Shown: positions 43,791 to 54,327 of the stretch, piece after piece
Position numbering within the stretch: position 1 is the first letter of the stretch
Layout: each line of letters begins with the position of its first letter
Assembly (NCBI RefSeq): GCF_037325665.1
Contig: NC_090252.1
Location: 55,030,320-55,094,319 of the forward strand
From: Littorina saxatilis
Taxonomy: Eukaryota; Mollusca; Gastropoda; Littorinimorpha; Littorinidae
Reading direction: 5' to 3'
Length of the DNA stretch: 64,000 bases
The notes under the pieces: generated by a model
What the model saw: only the letters and a program-made list of their open reading frames with translations
What the model was told of the DNA's origin: nothing
Databases searched by the model: none
Position numbers and translations under genes: made by a program

Positions 43791-43883
<93 letters not shown>
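43739..43883. repeat. CA microsatellite (left of LTR element)
   Basis: (CAGACA)n then (CA)n. The Gmr1-like element inserted into this tract; its right-hand remainder is 52296-52320. Confidence 0.95.
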
Positions 43884-43884
<1 letters not shown>

Positions 43885-45076
43885 GTTACGGATGAAATTT
43901 CAGGTAAGTGTCTGTGTGTATAGAAAATATGAGTGCTCTGCTCTGCTCTGTTTACTGTTCTTCACACACAACACTCAGACAAAGCACACAGACTAAACAC
44001 TCTCAATGCCCTTTGCCCTCGTTCCTGTAATGCAACATCAAATCAATAATACAAACATGTTATTTCTCATGCATTCTACAGATCACGTTCATTCATATAT
44101 AGGAAGAATGATATCTTAACACACGTCGGAGATTAACTGTCTCACGTTAGATGAATGTTCTTGATCCACACACTTCTGCTAATGTTTACAGTTCCTGTTT
44201 ACTACAGTGTCATGTTACGCACATCACTTGTCGCGTAATACTTAAATTGACGACGTCTACGTCTCACACAATCTTCTCGACGATTATGGTTCTTCGGTGG
44301 CAGTTCACACATTCAGTGACTCCACAATTATGTTTCTTCGGTGGCAGTTCACTCGTACAGTAACTCCACAAACTTAACGGGTACATACCCGGGATACATA
44401 CCACCCACGCAATACCGCTCGTGGTGGCTATGGGGTGCGGCTCCACCCAGTTCCCAGTACTCCAGCGTTGCTACAACCCTGCGCTCTCAAACATCAATTC
44501 GTAGCGCCAAGGAGGGGATGCCCATCTCTCTCTCTCTCCCGCTGTCCAGTGGTCCCACCCATCACTCTGACCCGGGGTGCTGTATCTTTACAGCCTAGAA
44601 CCACTCATGGTTCGTCCGCACACTCTTCCTTCGGTGTTAGACCTCAGTGTTCGCGGCTGAGCAGCATTCTCGCCCAACGCGGAGACATCAACACATCTGT
44701 CTTCCTCGGATGTCAAGAACGCTCTGTCCTTAATAATAATAATAATAATAACGATTACTTATATAGCGCGTAAACCTCGTGGTGACGAGCCCAGAGCGCT
44801 TAAACACACGATTGCCAGACACTCTCTCTCTATCGTGCTGTATCTGGTTTCTCGTGGCAACAGCTTCTTGCTTGCAAAGGCAACCGGGTGTAACGTTCCT
44901 TCACACGCTACCAAGCTAACCTCGTTTTCTCCTATTGGCCAAAGCAGCCAATGGAAATACGCCTTACATAAATAGGTCACGCTGTGAAGTCGTGCTACTT
45001 CAAGTATGGCAAGCCAATCTGTACAACATTTGTTTACACCTTCCAATACTAAATTATGTACAATCCATTTGTCACA
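43884..45076 (-). repeat. 3' LTR of the Gmr1-like element
   Basis: Begins TGTTACGGATGAAATTTC and ends CATTTGTCACA on the + strand, matching the right LTR. It is about 190 bp longer because of an insertion at 44732-44903. Both LTRs share a short internal duplication of TTCTTCGGTGGCAGTTCAC. Confidence 0.9.
44732..44903 (-). mobile_element. Chimeric LINE-tail/pol insertion inside the LTR
   Basis: Absent from the right LTR. From left to right it has (AAT)n, a CR1/L2-type tail segment (TTATATAGCGCGTA to AGAGCGCTTAAA), then 99 bp (44805-44903) identical to 45414-45512 of the neighbouring pol region. TCCTT borders both sides. The structure (simple-repeat tail, LINE 3' tail, then foreign sense-strand sequence) is what a LINE reverse transcriptase gives when it switches template. 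Confidence 0.8.
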
Positions 45077-45187
45077 TTACCCCCTCCTCCCAGAAAAAAA
45101 TGACCGACCGAGGTTATTTTTTCTTTAGGATAACAGGTGGATAAGGGTAACTACTTCACTGCAATACAATTTCAATATCGCATTCCA

Positions 45188-47998
45188 CTACGGAACGAAC
45201 TGGTCGTGATCTGACCGCGACAGCAAGTCAGCAAACACGTTCTGCGTTCCTGGTATTGGTTCAACAGTGAACCTGTACTCCTGCAAAGAAAGTGACCATA
45301 GCAAAACTCTCGCGTTCTTGAACCGACACGTCTGTATGTAAGTGAGTGGTTTATGATCTGTCTCTAAGACGAAGTCCACTCCCCACAGAAACTTGGAGAA
45401 TTTTGCAACAGCCCACACGATTGCCAGACACTCTCTCTCTATCGTGCTGTATCTGGTTTCTCGTGGCAACAGCTTCTTGCTTGCAAAGGCAACCGGGTGT
45501 AACGTTCCTTCAAAATCTTGCAGTAAAGCTGCGCCCAAACCAACCCCACTGGCATCAGTTCTGAGTACGAAAGACTGGTCCAGTCTCGGCAACTGTAGAA
45601 CTGGAAACTCAGAAAAAATCTGCTTGATCTTTGCCAGTGCATCCTCACAGGCAGGCGTCCACTGTATGGTTCGACCACTCGCGTCTTTGACCAAATCGGA
45701 AATCGGTGCTGTCAGAGTTGCGAATCCTGGAACATATCTCCGATAGAAACTCAACAACCCCAACAGAGATCGGACCTGCTTCTTGGTGGTAGGAGTAGGA
45801 ATTGCAAGGATCTTCTTGATCTTCTCCTCCTGAGGACGAAGCATTCCCTCTCCCACAACATGTCCCAAAAACTCCAAACTGCGACAACCTGTCGAAATCT
45901 TTGACGGCTTGGCAGTGAGGTTGAATTTCAACAGTTTCTGGAGAACACCCCGCACATGCTTCAAGTGGGCAGAAAAAGAACAACTGTGCACCAGAATGTC
46001 GTCAAAGAAGTTCATGCCTGACACTTCTTGTAGCCTCAACATACGCATCATGCGCGCAAAAACTGCTGGAGCCGAAACAAGGCCAAAAGGCATTCTGATC
46101 CATTGGTACAAACCCATATGCGTACTAAACGCTGTTTTATGCCTGTCAACGGGGTTTACAACAATCTGCCAGTACCCCTTTGTGAGATCAATACGAGTGA
46201 AGTAAGAACACTGAGCCAGTCTTGTAAAGAGTTCATCAACATCTGGTATAGGCTCTGCGTCAAACACAGTCACTTTGTTCAGAGCTCGGTAATCAATGCA
46301 AAAGCGACATGCACCATCTTTCTTTTTTACCAAAACAACAGGAGCTGAATATGCAGATTTGGACTTTTCAATCACTCCTAAGTCGATCATAGTCTGCAAC
46401 TCTCTTTCAACCACTTCCTTCGAAGAGAATGGTAAATCATATGCACGTCGTCGTACTGGCACATCAGTGGTCAGATCGACATCAAGAAAGAGATCTCCAC
46501 TGAATGAACCTGGCAAAGTCGTCAAAATCTGAGCAAACTCAGAAAATACCTCATGCAGACTCGATTTCTGCATCTCTGAGAGACCTTTGTCAAAGTCTAT
46601 AGACGATATGTCTTCATCTTTCATGGAAGACGACATGGGAACAGGCAAGGTAGGTAACGAAGTAAAATCATCTTCATCTTGTACCACAGCAATGGTATCA
46701 GCTACCACTAATGGAGGTCTCTCTGGTCCGTAGACTGGTAAAACAGTCTTCTTTTCTTTCTCAGGAACACTATCAGAGACGGCCGAAACCCTGAAAGTAG
46801 TGATCGCGTTCCATGGAACACACTTGCCTTCCGACACTGACGTATCACAATCCTGCCATGTCCCAACAGCACTAACGCCTCGCCGCAAATACTGTTTTAA
46901 CATGTTAGCGTGAAAGATCTTTGATCGACCTCTTACCAGGATCTTGTAATCCGGATGCAAGCATTCCTGAACTTGGTATGGACCAGACCATGTCATCATT
47001 AGTTTGTTGGTATTAGTAGGCAGTAAGACTAACACCTCGTCCCCAACATCAAATGTACGCTGCCTCGCACGTTGATCAAAGTATTTCTTCCCTCTTTTGG
47101 AAGCTTCTGCTGAGTTTTGTTTTGCTAACTCACACGTTTCTGTAATGATGTTCTTTAGTTCAAACAGATATGCATAGATGGGTTTTGCCTCAGCATCATC
47201 AGCATTCGGACCTTGAGTCCACGAATCTGCTATCAAAGAAATAGGACCTTTCGGTGAACGACCAAACATGAGCTCAAAAGGGCTAAACCCTGTGCTTTCA
47301 GATGGAAGCTCTCTGCATGCAAACAGTAACGCTGGCAAATAACGATGCCATGCTTTCGGCTGCATATGGACAACTTTTCGCAACATCGCTTTCAGAGTTC
47401 CATGAAATCTCTCTACAGTCCCATTCGCCTGTGGATGATATGGCGAAGTTCGCACAGCACGAGTACCACACAACGCATGGAACTGTTTCATGAGTTCAGA
47501 GTTGAACTGCGAACCCTGATCAGACAAAATCTCCTTTGGAAAACCCAATCTTGCGAAGATGGACAGAAGAGCTTCAGCCACAGCTACTGACGTGATTTCC
47601 TTCATAGGAACAGCCTCCGGAAATCTTGTAGCCAAATCTACCAAGGTTAGAATGTATCTATGGCCTTCTTCAGAAGGGGGAGAAAGTGGACCCACAAGGT
47701 CAATGGCAACTCTCTCAAACGGAGTTGATATCTGTGGCATGGCCACCAGTGGGACAGGACACACCTTCCTTTTCGACACTGTCTTCTGACAAATATCACA
47801 ACTTTTCACATACCTAGTTACGTCAGCCGAAACACCTGGCCAAAAAAACTTGCCAAGAATTCTCGACAACGTTCTCCGAACGCCACAATGTCCCGCCAGT
47901 AACTGGTCATGTGCAGTCACCATCACAGACGAACGCAAGTTCTCTGGAACCACCACCTGACAAAAAACTTTGCCTTTGGCTTGGTATTGTCTGTACAA
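45188..47998 (-). CDS. Gmr1-like pol: integrase, reverse transcriptase, RNase H
   Basis: A 936-residue frame. Integrase comes first: a zinc-binding HDQLLAGH...CDICQ region, then the catalytic D (AIDLVGPL), D (LSDQGSQF) and E (GTVERFHG), and a GPY/F module (WSGPYQV). A linker follows. RT comes next with KKKDGACRFCIDYRALN, RIDLTKGYWQI, MPFGLVSAPAVF and FFDDILV. RNase H has RTDASGVGLGA, TIERECLAI and ETDHKPLTY. The products copy and integrate the element. This domain order distinguishes Gmr1-type from ordinary Ty3/gypsy elements, where integrase is last. Confidence 0.92.
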   Translation of the reverse strand: MYRQYQAKGKVFCQVVVPENLRSSVMVTAHDQLLAGHCGVRRTLSRILGKFFWPGVSADVTRYVKSCDICQKTVSKRKVCPVPLVAMPQISTPFERVAIDLVGPLSPPSEEGHRYILTLVDLATRFPEAVPMKEITSVAVAEALLSIFARLGFPKEILSDQGSQFNSELMKQFHALCGTRAVRTSPYHPQANGTVERFHGTLKAMLRKVVHMQPKAWHRYLPALLFACRELPSESTGFSPFELMFGRSPKGPISLIADSWTQGPNADDAEAKPIYAYLFELKNIITETCELAKQNSAEASKRGKKYFDQRARQRTFDVGDEVLVLLPTNTNKLMMTWSGPYQVQECLHPDYKILVRGRSKIFHANMLKQYLRRGVSAVGTWQDCDTSVSEGKCVPWNAITTFRVSAVSDSVPEKEKKTVLPVYGPERPPLVVADTIAVVQDEDDFTSLPTLPVPMSSSMKDEDISSIDFDKGLSEMQKSSLHEVFSEFAQILTTLPGSFSGDLFLDVDLTTDVPVRRRAYDLPFSSKEVVERELQTMIDLGVIEKSKSAYSAPVVLVKKKDGACRFCIDYRALNKVTVFDAEPIPDVDELFTRLAQCSYFTRIDLTKGYWQIVVNPVDRHKTAFSTHMGLYQWIRMPFGLVSAPAVFARMMRMLRLQEVSGMNFFDDILVHSCSFSAHLKHVRGVLQKLLKFNLTAKPSKISTGCRSLEFLGHVVGEGMLRPQEEKIKKILAIPTPTTKKQVRSLLGLLSFYRRYVPGFATLTAPISDLVKDASGRTIQWTPACEDALAKIKQIFSEFPVLQLPRLDQSFVLRTDASGVGLGAALLQDFEGTLHPVAFASKKLLPRETRYSTIERECLAIVWAVAKFSKFLWGVDFVLETDHKPLTYIQTCRFKNARVLLWSLSLQEYRFTVEPIPGTQNVFADLLSRSDHDQFVP

Positions 47999-48001
47999 AA
48001 T

Positions 48002-49960
48002 TCAATTTTTCTTGTAGAAACAATATGTCGCTTTTCCCACCGACTTTGATTCTCCACTTACAGCAAGTGAGAAACAACCTTTTAGACTGATATCATCAGT
48101 CTGAAACCGAATGAGATCATCACGTGTCACAGTCAAATCCTCAATTACCTCAACTAAGGGCTTTTTAGGGAGATCACGTCTCTTGGCCTGCGCCCGAGTA
48201 GTTACAGCCGCAACTCTCTCAACGACAGGAGAACACTCCACCACCTTTTCCGAAATTCCTGGAATGTTTCCAATGATCAGATCAGCTACTGGATCATCGA
48301 GCACACAGCAAATCAACTCTCCTGAGAAATAAGTTGACTCAACCATCACTTTCGCTTGGCGATATGTATGTATCTCTCCGCCAAACGTCTTACAGGCGAC
48401 ACTACCACTCACAAACTGGTCCCTTGACACCAACCGACTACGCACTCCACAAATCGTAGCACCCGTGTCACGGAGTACTGAACACGCAACGTTGTTGACA
48501 CAACCGTGATCAAGATGCAGACTTCCCACCACTTGTGTAACTGAACAACCCACATCTGGAACAACTGCATTCCCTGACTCACTCTGTTTGTTTGCCAAAA
48601 ATCTAGCCATTGGACACTCTCTCTTGTCATGGGCTCCAAGACCACAATTCTTGCAAGGGTTTTTACTGTCCTGCACTGGACACTGGAATGCCCAATGTCC
48701 TTTCTTATGACACAAGTTACAATAATCTCCACTCCGTGGAAATGAGCCACCTCTACGACCACCTGCCCGACTACGTCTACTCCCACGAGTATCGTACGTA
48801 TCACTTTGTGAATTAGCCTGAGCGTCAGATGTACCTCTTCCATAGCTCCAGCTACTCCGGTTACCTCCCCGTCTAGTAAAACTAGAGCCAAACCCTCGGG
48901 ACTGCTGACCACCTCTGTAATTGTGATCCTGCGAGAAAGCAGCGGCAGCATACTCTCCCTGGATGCACGAACCCACAGAGAAAATGGTAGGACCAGACTT
49001 TCGTGATAAGGTCTTTCCCGGTCTCGCTAAGCGGTAACTTTCAGCAGCTTTGACCATTTCATCCAGATTAACTATACCTCGTTCACGTATGAACGTCGCC
49101 AAGTCGGCGGATACACTCTCAAGAAACTGTTCACCCAAAATCAAGTTTGTCAAACCATTGATATCTTTTGGTATTCCTGATAGTGCAACCCAACGGTCAA
49201 ACAACCTTTGCAACTCAATTCCAAATGTCTGGAATGGTTCTTTTTCGCTTGGTCGAATATTTCTGAGTTTATGTCTGAACGTTTCAGACGTACACTGAAA
49301 TTTTTTCAGCAAGTTTTCTTTAAGACACTCATATGTCAGCTCTTCTACAGCAGCAAGGCTATGGTACAGGTTTAATGCATTACCTTCTAACAGTGCAGTC
49401 AAGTAAGTGATCCATTTTGATTCTTCCCAACCCAGAGTTTTTGCATGAGTCTCAAACCTGAACAAGTATGAATCTATATCATCATGTTGTTCTCTGAACG
49501 TAGGAAGCCTGGGATAAACAGGACGAGCACCAACACTAGGGTATGAATCCCGACCATTTTGCGGTGTACGCGACCCAGCACTAATTTCAGCCTGTCTAAT
49601 CTCAAGTTCTCTTTGTTTCAACTGGTGTTCTCTATCTTTGTCTCTTTCTTCTCGTTCGAATTCTTTTTGTCTTCGACTTTCTTCCATTTGTGCATCTTCC
49701 CTTTCTTTTTGTCTTTCCAATTCTTTTTGTCTTTCTTCCCTATCTTTTTCTTTTTGTTTCTCTTCTCTTTCCAATTCTTTTTGTCTTCGACTTTCTTCAA
49801 TTTCCCTTTCTTTTTGCTTTTCATCTTTTTCTCGTTTTCTCTCCAAACGATCAAAACTTTCTTTCACGTATTTCTCACGTTTATCTGCAGCAAGACCCAA
49901 AGTCTCTGCCTGTTTAACAAACTTGTCAAACAATACATCATAATCATCATCGTTCTCCAT
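48002..49960 (-). CDS. Gmr1-like gag with protease
   Basis: A 652-residue frame. A highly charged coiled-coil-like segment rich in Glu, Lys and Arg (about residues 30-125) precedes the capsid-like part. Two CCHC zinc knuckles (CNLCHKKGHWAFQC and CKNCGLGAHDKREC) would bind RNA. The C-terminal part is an aspartic protease with DTGA and DLIIGN. The pol frame follows directly. Long plus-strand Phe/Ser-rich frames opposite the charged segment are shadows. Confidence 0.9.
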   Translation of the reverse strand: MENDDDYDVLFDKFVKQAETLGLAADKREKYVKESFDRLERKREKDEKQKEREIEESRRQKELEREEKQKEKDREERQKELERQKEREDAQMEESRRQKEFEREERDKDREHQLKQRELEIRQAEISAGSRTPQNGRDSYPSVGARPVYPRLPTFREQHDDIDSYLFRFETHAKTLGWEESKWITYLTALLEGNALNLYHSLAAVEELTYECLKENLLKKFQCTSETFRHKLRNIRPSEKEPFQTFGIELQRLFDRWVALSGIPKDINGLTNLILGEQFLESVSADLATFIRERGIVNLDEMVKAAESYRLARPGKTLSRKSGPTIFSVGSCIQGEYAAAAFSQDHNYRGGQQSRGFGSSFTRRGGNRSSWSYGRGTSDAQANSQSDTYDTRGSRRSRAGGRRGGSFPRSGDYCNLCHKKGHWAFQCPVQDSKNPCKNCGLGAHDKRECPMARFLANKQSESGNAVVPDVGCSVTQVVGSLHLDHGCVNNVACSVLRDTGATICGVRSRLVSRDQFVSGSVACKTFGGEIHTYRQAKVMVESTYFSGELICCVLDDPVADLIIGNIPGISEKVVECSPVVERVAAVTTRAQAKRRDLPKKPLVEVIEDLTVTRDDLIRFQTDDISLKGCFSLAVSGESKSVGKATYCFYKKN

Positions 49961-51290
49961 AGTGGAAGCTTTGAATTCCCAAAATCACACTAAAATATGT
50001 CCAAGTTTAGAAGCAAAATTTTTTTTTTTTAAACATTTAAAAAAAAATAATGTAAGTTCAAGCTATCTACTTGAAATTTGTCAAGTACCACACAAAATCT
50101 GGCACACGATAGGTTAGTCAACACAAGACCATATCCAAACACGTTTTGGCGTAAATCTCACGCAAAAAAATCCAACAATTCTGATTAAAGTCAGATACCC
50201 AGTCAATGAAGTCAAAACGAATCTTGTTTCAAACATATATACAAGTACAAAATGTCAACACAAACCTTAATTTTAAAGAAGAATTTAAAGTATTAAAAAG
50301 TTCCAGTCACTAACAACTAAATATGCAGGAATAATATCAAAACAATCCAATAACAATACTAGAAAACCAAACTCTAAACAAATGAAGTCCAACCCACAAA
50401 AAAAAAATGTAGTTGGAGGCAAACAAGAACAAATTCAAAAAAAATTATTGAAGTGAAGCAATCACCCCAAACAGCACGATAAATTAAACCCAAAATATCC
50501 TAAGTACAAAGTCTATAACAATAACAAATAACAAATCAAACACAAAAATAAAAACTTGACCCAATTAAAATCTATCTCAAAATATCACAACTAAGTAAAT
50601 CACCTTAATTAAATACAACAAACTTACAAAGTCAACAAAACCAATCCACTCAACAAATCAAACAAACAACATTTTCAAAGTACACAATCTATACCAGTTT
50701 AAGTTTTAAATAGCAACCGAAATGAAAACACCTTCCACTAATTATAAACCAACTCTATATACAACCACTAATGAAATTAACCTAATCAAGTTCCAAAAAG
50801 TCAATAAACCTAATCAATCCAAAAAATTTTCAAAATAAATAAAAAATGTCAAAGTCAGGAAAACCAAACAACTTAAATGAAAAAATTAATCAAAGGCAAA
50901 CAATTCACAATGTAAAATAAGGGCAAAGGGTTAACAAACGAAAGACAGTTCCCTATTCCAAAGCAGACAGAAAATATTTTACAAATATTTTACAAAACTG
51001 AAAGTACAGAAAAGAGCAAAGAAAAAGAATTGACAGACCCCACAGGAAGAAAAATGAAGTGAATCCCTCAGTGCTCAGAACTATACAATAAGCACTACCG
51101 TAAAACTGGAGACGGTCACAATACAAAACAAGACATCAACAACACAATCACTCAAATCTTACGAAAACCTGTTTGTGTTTGACCTACCCAAAAACTGCCT
51201 GAACACTACCACTGGGAAGAAAATCAATTTACAATGCAAGGGAAACAACTACAATTTTAACCTAACACAGAGAAAATCGGGGTCACCAAA
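49961..51290 (-). other. Leader between 5' LTR and gag of the Gmr1-like element
   Basis: About 1.3 kb of very A-rich (+ strand) sequence with no frame. Beside the LTR the minus strand has TTTGGTGACCCCGATTTT, where the TGG start is where a tRNA primer site would begin; I cannot match it to a tRNA. Confidence 0.65.
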
Positions 51291-52290
51291 TGTTACGGAT
51301 GAAATTTCAGGTAAGTGTGTGTGTGTATAGAAAATATGCGTGCTCTACTCTGTTTACTGTCTACTGTTACTCGCACACAACACTCAGACAAAGCACAAAG
51401 ACTAAACACTCTCAATGCCCTTTGCCCTCGTACCTGTAATGCAACATCAAAACAATAATACAAACATGTTATTTCTCATGCATTCTACAGATCACGTTCA
51501 TTCATATATAAGAAGAATAATATCTTAACACACGTCGGAGACCAACTGTCTCACGTTAGATGAATGTTCCTGATCCACACAATTCTGCTAATGTTTACAG
51601 TTCCTGTTTACTACAGTGTCAAGTTACGTACATCACGTGTCGCGTAATACTTAAATTGACGACGTCTACGTCTCACACAATCTTCTCGCTGATTAAGGTT
51701 CTTCGGTGGCAGTTCACAATTCAGTGACTCCACAATTATGTTTCTTCGGTGGCAGTTCACACGTACTGCAACTCCACAACTTAACGGGTACATACCCGGG
51801 ATACATACCACCCACGCAATACCGCTCGTGGTGGCTATGGGGTGCGGCTCCACCCAGTTCCCAGTACTCCAGCGTCGTTACAACCCTGCGCTCTCAAACA
51901 TCACTTCGTAGCGCCAAGGAGGGGATGCCCATCTCTCTCTCTCTCCCGCTGTCCAGTGGTCCCACCCATCACTCTGACCCGGGGTGCTGTATCTTTACAG
52001 CCTAGAACCACTCATGGTTCGTCCGCACACTCTTCCTTCGGTGTTAGACCTCAGTGTTCGCGGCTGAGCAGCATTCTCGCCCAACGCGGAGACATCAACA
52101 CGTCTGTCTTCCTCGGATGTCAAGAACGCTCTGTCTTTCACATATCACAAAGCTAACCTTATTTCCTCCTGTTGGCCAAAGCAGCCAATGGAAATACGCC
52201 TTACAGAAGTCGTGCTACTTCAAGTATGGCAAGCCAATCTGTACACATTTGTTTAAACCATCCAATACTGAATTATGTACAATCCATTTG

Positions 52291-52295
<5 letters not shown>
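51291..52295 (-). repeat. 5' LTR of the Gmr1-like element
   Basis: 1005 bp, TGTTACGG to TTGTCACA on the + strand (TG...CA). Matches 43884-45076 apart from the insertion in that copy. Confidence 0.9.
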
Positions 52296-52321
<26 letters not shown>

Positions 52322-52322
<1 letters not shown>

Positions 52323-53130
52323 CTGATGGCAAAGGTTCCCTTTGCCTAAGTATTGACTGAATGTCCCAGGTTACCACACAGCGAGTAAAGTGGCGTCGCT
52401 TTGCTCTTTTTCTTTATTTTTCCAGGCCCCGAACCCCTGCCCAAATTTTCAGTCATTTTAGGACTTAGGTTTTCTTTTGCAGTAGCTACGTACGGGTCAT
52501 GCTCAAATTTTCAGTGAATTGGGACTTTTTAGGGAAAAAGGGAAACTGATTACAGAAGTGGGATTCTCGTCTCACTCTCGGCTTTACAAATGTGACCCTC
52601 CACCACGAAATGAGTCGCATGTCACCTTTGCATGATTTTCATATTTTTACATTTTTTTGAAGAGTTTTGTAGGGCCTATGCTCTATCCAGTGGTGAAAAC
52701 CGTTTTTAGAAAAGAGCGAAAACTGTTTGAGTTATAAGCCTGTGACTAAGGTGACCCTCACACTGTTACCAGACACTCCCCGGACTTATATTAAGCCTAG
52801 CGCAGAACCGCGCGAGGTGACATGCGACTCATTTCGTGGTGGAGGGTCACAAATTGGCGTCAATAGATAAAGACTGATAGTGAACCAATGTAGAGATATA
52901 TTTTCTGCAAAGAACCCATGCATTGTATTGAGCTGTTTTTATGATTGTTATATTCGATTCAATACAATTTGGAACTTCACCTGATTCTTTTTGAGTTCAT
53001 ATTCTGTTTGTCTGTTTGTCTTGTGTGTGATTGCCATCCTGACAAATGCCTTTTAAACACAAATAACATATAAGACACAGACACATATAGTTGGAGTTTA
53101 TGTGAGGCTACGACCCCTCGGCTTTACATT
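52322..53130 (+). mobile_element. Decayed LTR of a second Ty3/gypsy family (fossil)
   Basis: Shares ordered blocks with 57550-57988: CCAGGCCCCGAACCCCTGCC, TTAGGACTTAGGTTTT, TACGGGTCATGC, GCCATCCTGACAAATG and the end CTCGGCTTTACA. It is split by the MITE at 52592-52850. No coding part is attached, so it looks like a solo or fragmentary LTR, older than the copy at 57-58 kb. Confidence 0.7.
52592..52850. mobile_element. 259-bp MITE with 37-bp TIRs
   Basis: The ends GTGACCCTCCACCACGAAAT and ATTTCGTGGTGGAGGGTCAC continue inward as perfect inverted repeats to about 37 bp (to AGGTGACATG). AAAT flanks both ends (52588-52591 and 52851-52854), a 4-bp target duplication. Removing it restores CGGCTTTACAAATTGGCGTC, a sequence like that at the end of the nearby LTRs. 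Superfamily not assigned. Confidence 0.88.
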
Positions 53131-53440
53131 TGTGGAGAAAAGTGCAGTACACATACGTTTTTTTTCTGTATTTCTTATTTCCCCTATGAGAGTCCTGTAA
53201 TAGTACAAAAGGTGACCCAGTACAAATCGCCAGTGCGTAAATAGGTCACTTTAAGCCGACAACTTGTGTGCACCAGAATTGGGTTTTTCCTCTTTCTCTT
53301 AGCAAGACTTTGGTGCCAAGCGGTTAATCGCTTGCACCTGTGGCACTGGCCCCGGCCTGACCGGACCTGAACAGGGCAAGCTGACCACGAGAGGCAGTTG
53401 CTCTGTGCCCAAAACCCACCTCCCCCCCCCCCTTTTTTAC
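53131..53440 (+). repeat. Repeat shared with 56235-56450
   Basis: Blocks AGGTCACTTTAAGCCGAC, CTTGGTGCCAAGCGGT, GCACCT.TGGCACTG and GACCA...GAGGCAGTTG match the sequence upstream of the 57-kb LTR. Probably another part of the same LTR family. It is interrupted at 53441 by the hairpin-ended element. Confidence 0.7.
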
Positions 53441-54327
53441 ATTTAGTCAAGTTTTGACTAAATGTTTTAACATAGAGGGGGGAATCGAGACGAGGGTCGT
53501 GGTGTATGTGCGTGTGTGTGTGTGTGTGTCTGTCTGTCTGTCTCTGTGTGTGTGTGTGTGTAGAGCGATTCAGACTAAACTACTGGACCGATCTTTATGA
53601 AATTTGACATGAGAGTTCCTGGGTATGATATCCTCAGACGTTTTTTTCATTTTTTTGATAAATGTCTTTGATGACGTCATATCCGGCTTTTCGTGAAAGT
53701 TGAGGCGGCACTGTCACGCCCTCCTTTTTCAACCAAATTGGTTGAAATTTTGGTCAAGTAATCTTCGACGAAGCCCGGACTTCGGTATTGCATTTCAGCT
53801 TGGTGGCTTAAAAATTAATTAATGACTTTGGTCATTAAAAATCTGAAAATTGTAAAAAAAATATTTTTTTTATAAAACGACCCAAATTTACGTTCATCTT
53901 ATTCTCCGTCATTTTCTGATTTAAAAAACATATAAATATGTTATATTTGGATTAACAACAAGCTCTGAAAATTAAATATATAAAAATTATTATCAAAATA
54001 TTTTTTTTCGAAATCAATTTAAAAACACTTTCATCTTATTCCTTGTCGGTTCCTGATTCCAAAAACATATACATATGATATGTTTGGATTAAAAACACGC
54101 TCAGAAAGTTAAAACGAAGAGAGGTACAGAAAAGCGTGCTATCCTTCTCAGCGCAACGAATACCCCGCTCTTCTTGTCAATTCCACTGGCACTGCCTTTG
54201 CCACGGGCGGTGGAGTGACGATGCTACGAGTATACGGTCTTGATGCGTTGCGTTGCGTTCAGTTTCATTCTGTGAGTTCGACAGCTACTTGACTAAATGT
54301 TGTATTTTCGCCTTACGCGACTTGTTT
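53441..54327. mobile_element. Dispersed hairpin-ended non-autonomous element (copy 2)
   Basis: Full-length relative of 20252-21118: the same TAGTCAAGTTTTGACTA start, GT-rich patch, TTGATGACGTCATATCCGG, and the end TACGCGACTTGTTT. High identity between copies shows recent activity. It inserted into the LTR-family repeat between a C/T run and GCTCTTAGACTC. Confidence 0.8.

Larger units (their letters stand above)
43884..52295 (-). mobile_element. Gmr1-like Ty3/gypsy LTR retrotransposon (fossil, nearly whole)
   Basis: 8.4 kb on the minus strand with an LTR at each end and a CACAC target duplication (43879-43883 and 52296-52300). Order from its 5' end: LTR, long AT-rich leader, gag with protease, integrase, reverse transcriptase, RNase H, polypurine tract (GGGAGGAGGGGG, near 45080-45092), LTR. 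Integrase ahead of RT is the copia-like order known in the Gmr1 group of Ty3/gypsy elements. Long frames are preserved. LTR divergence is about 4-5% by eye over sampled stretches, so the insertion is moderately young. Confidence 0.9.

Noticed and set aside
49559-49993. Plus-strand Phe/Ser/Leu-rich frames resembling membrane proteins
   Set aside because: They are the antisense of the Glu/Lys/Arg-rich coiled-coil segment of gag.
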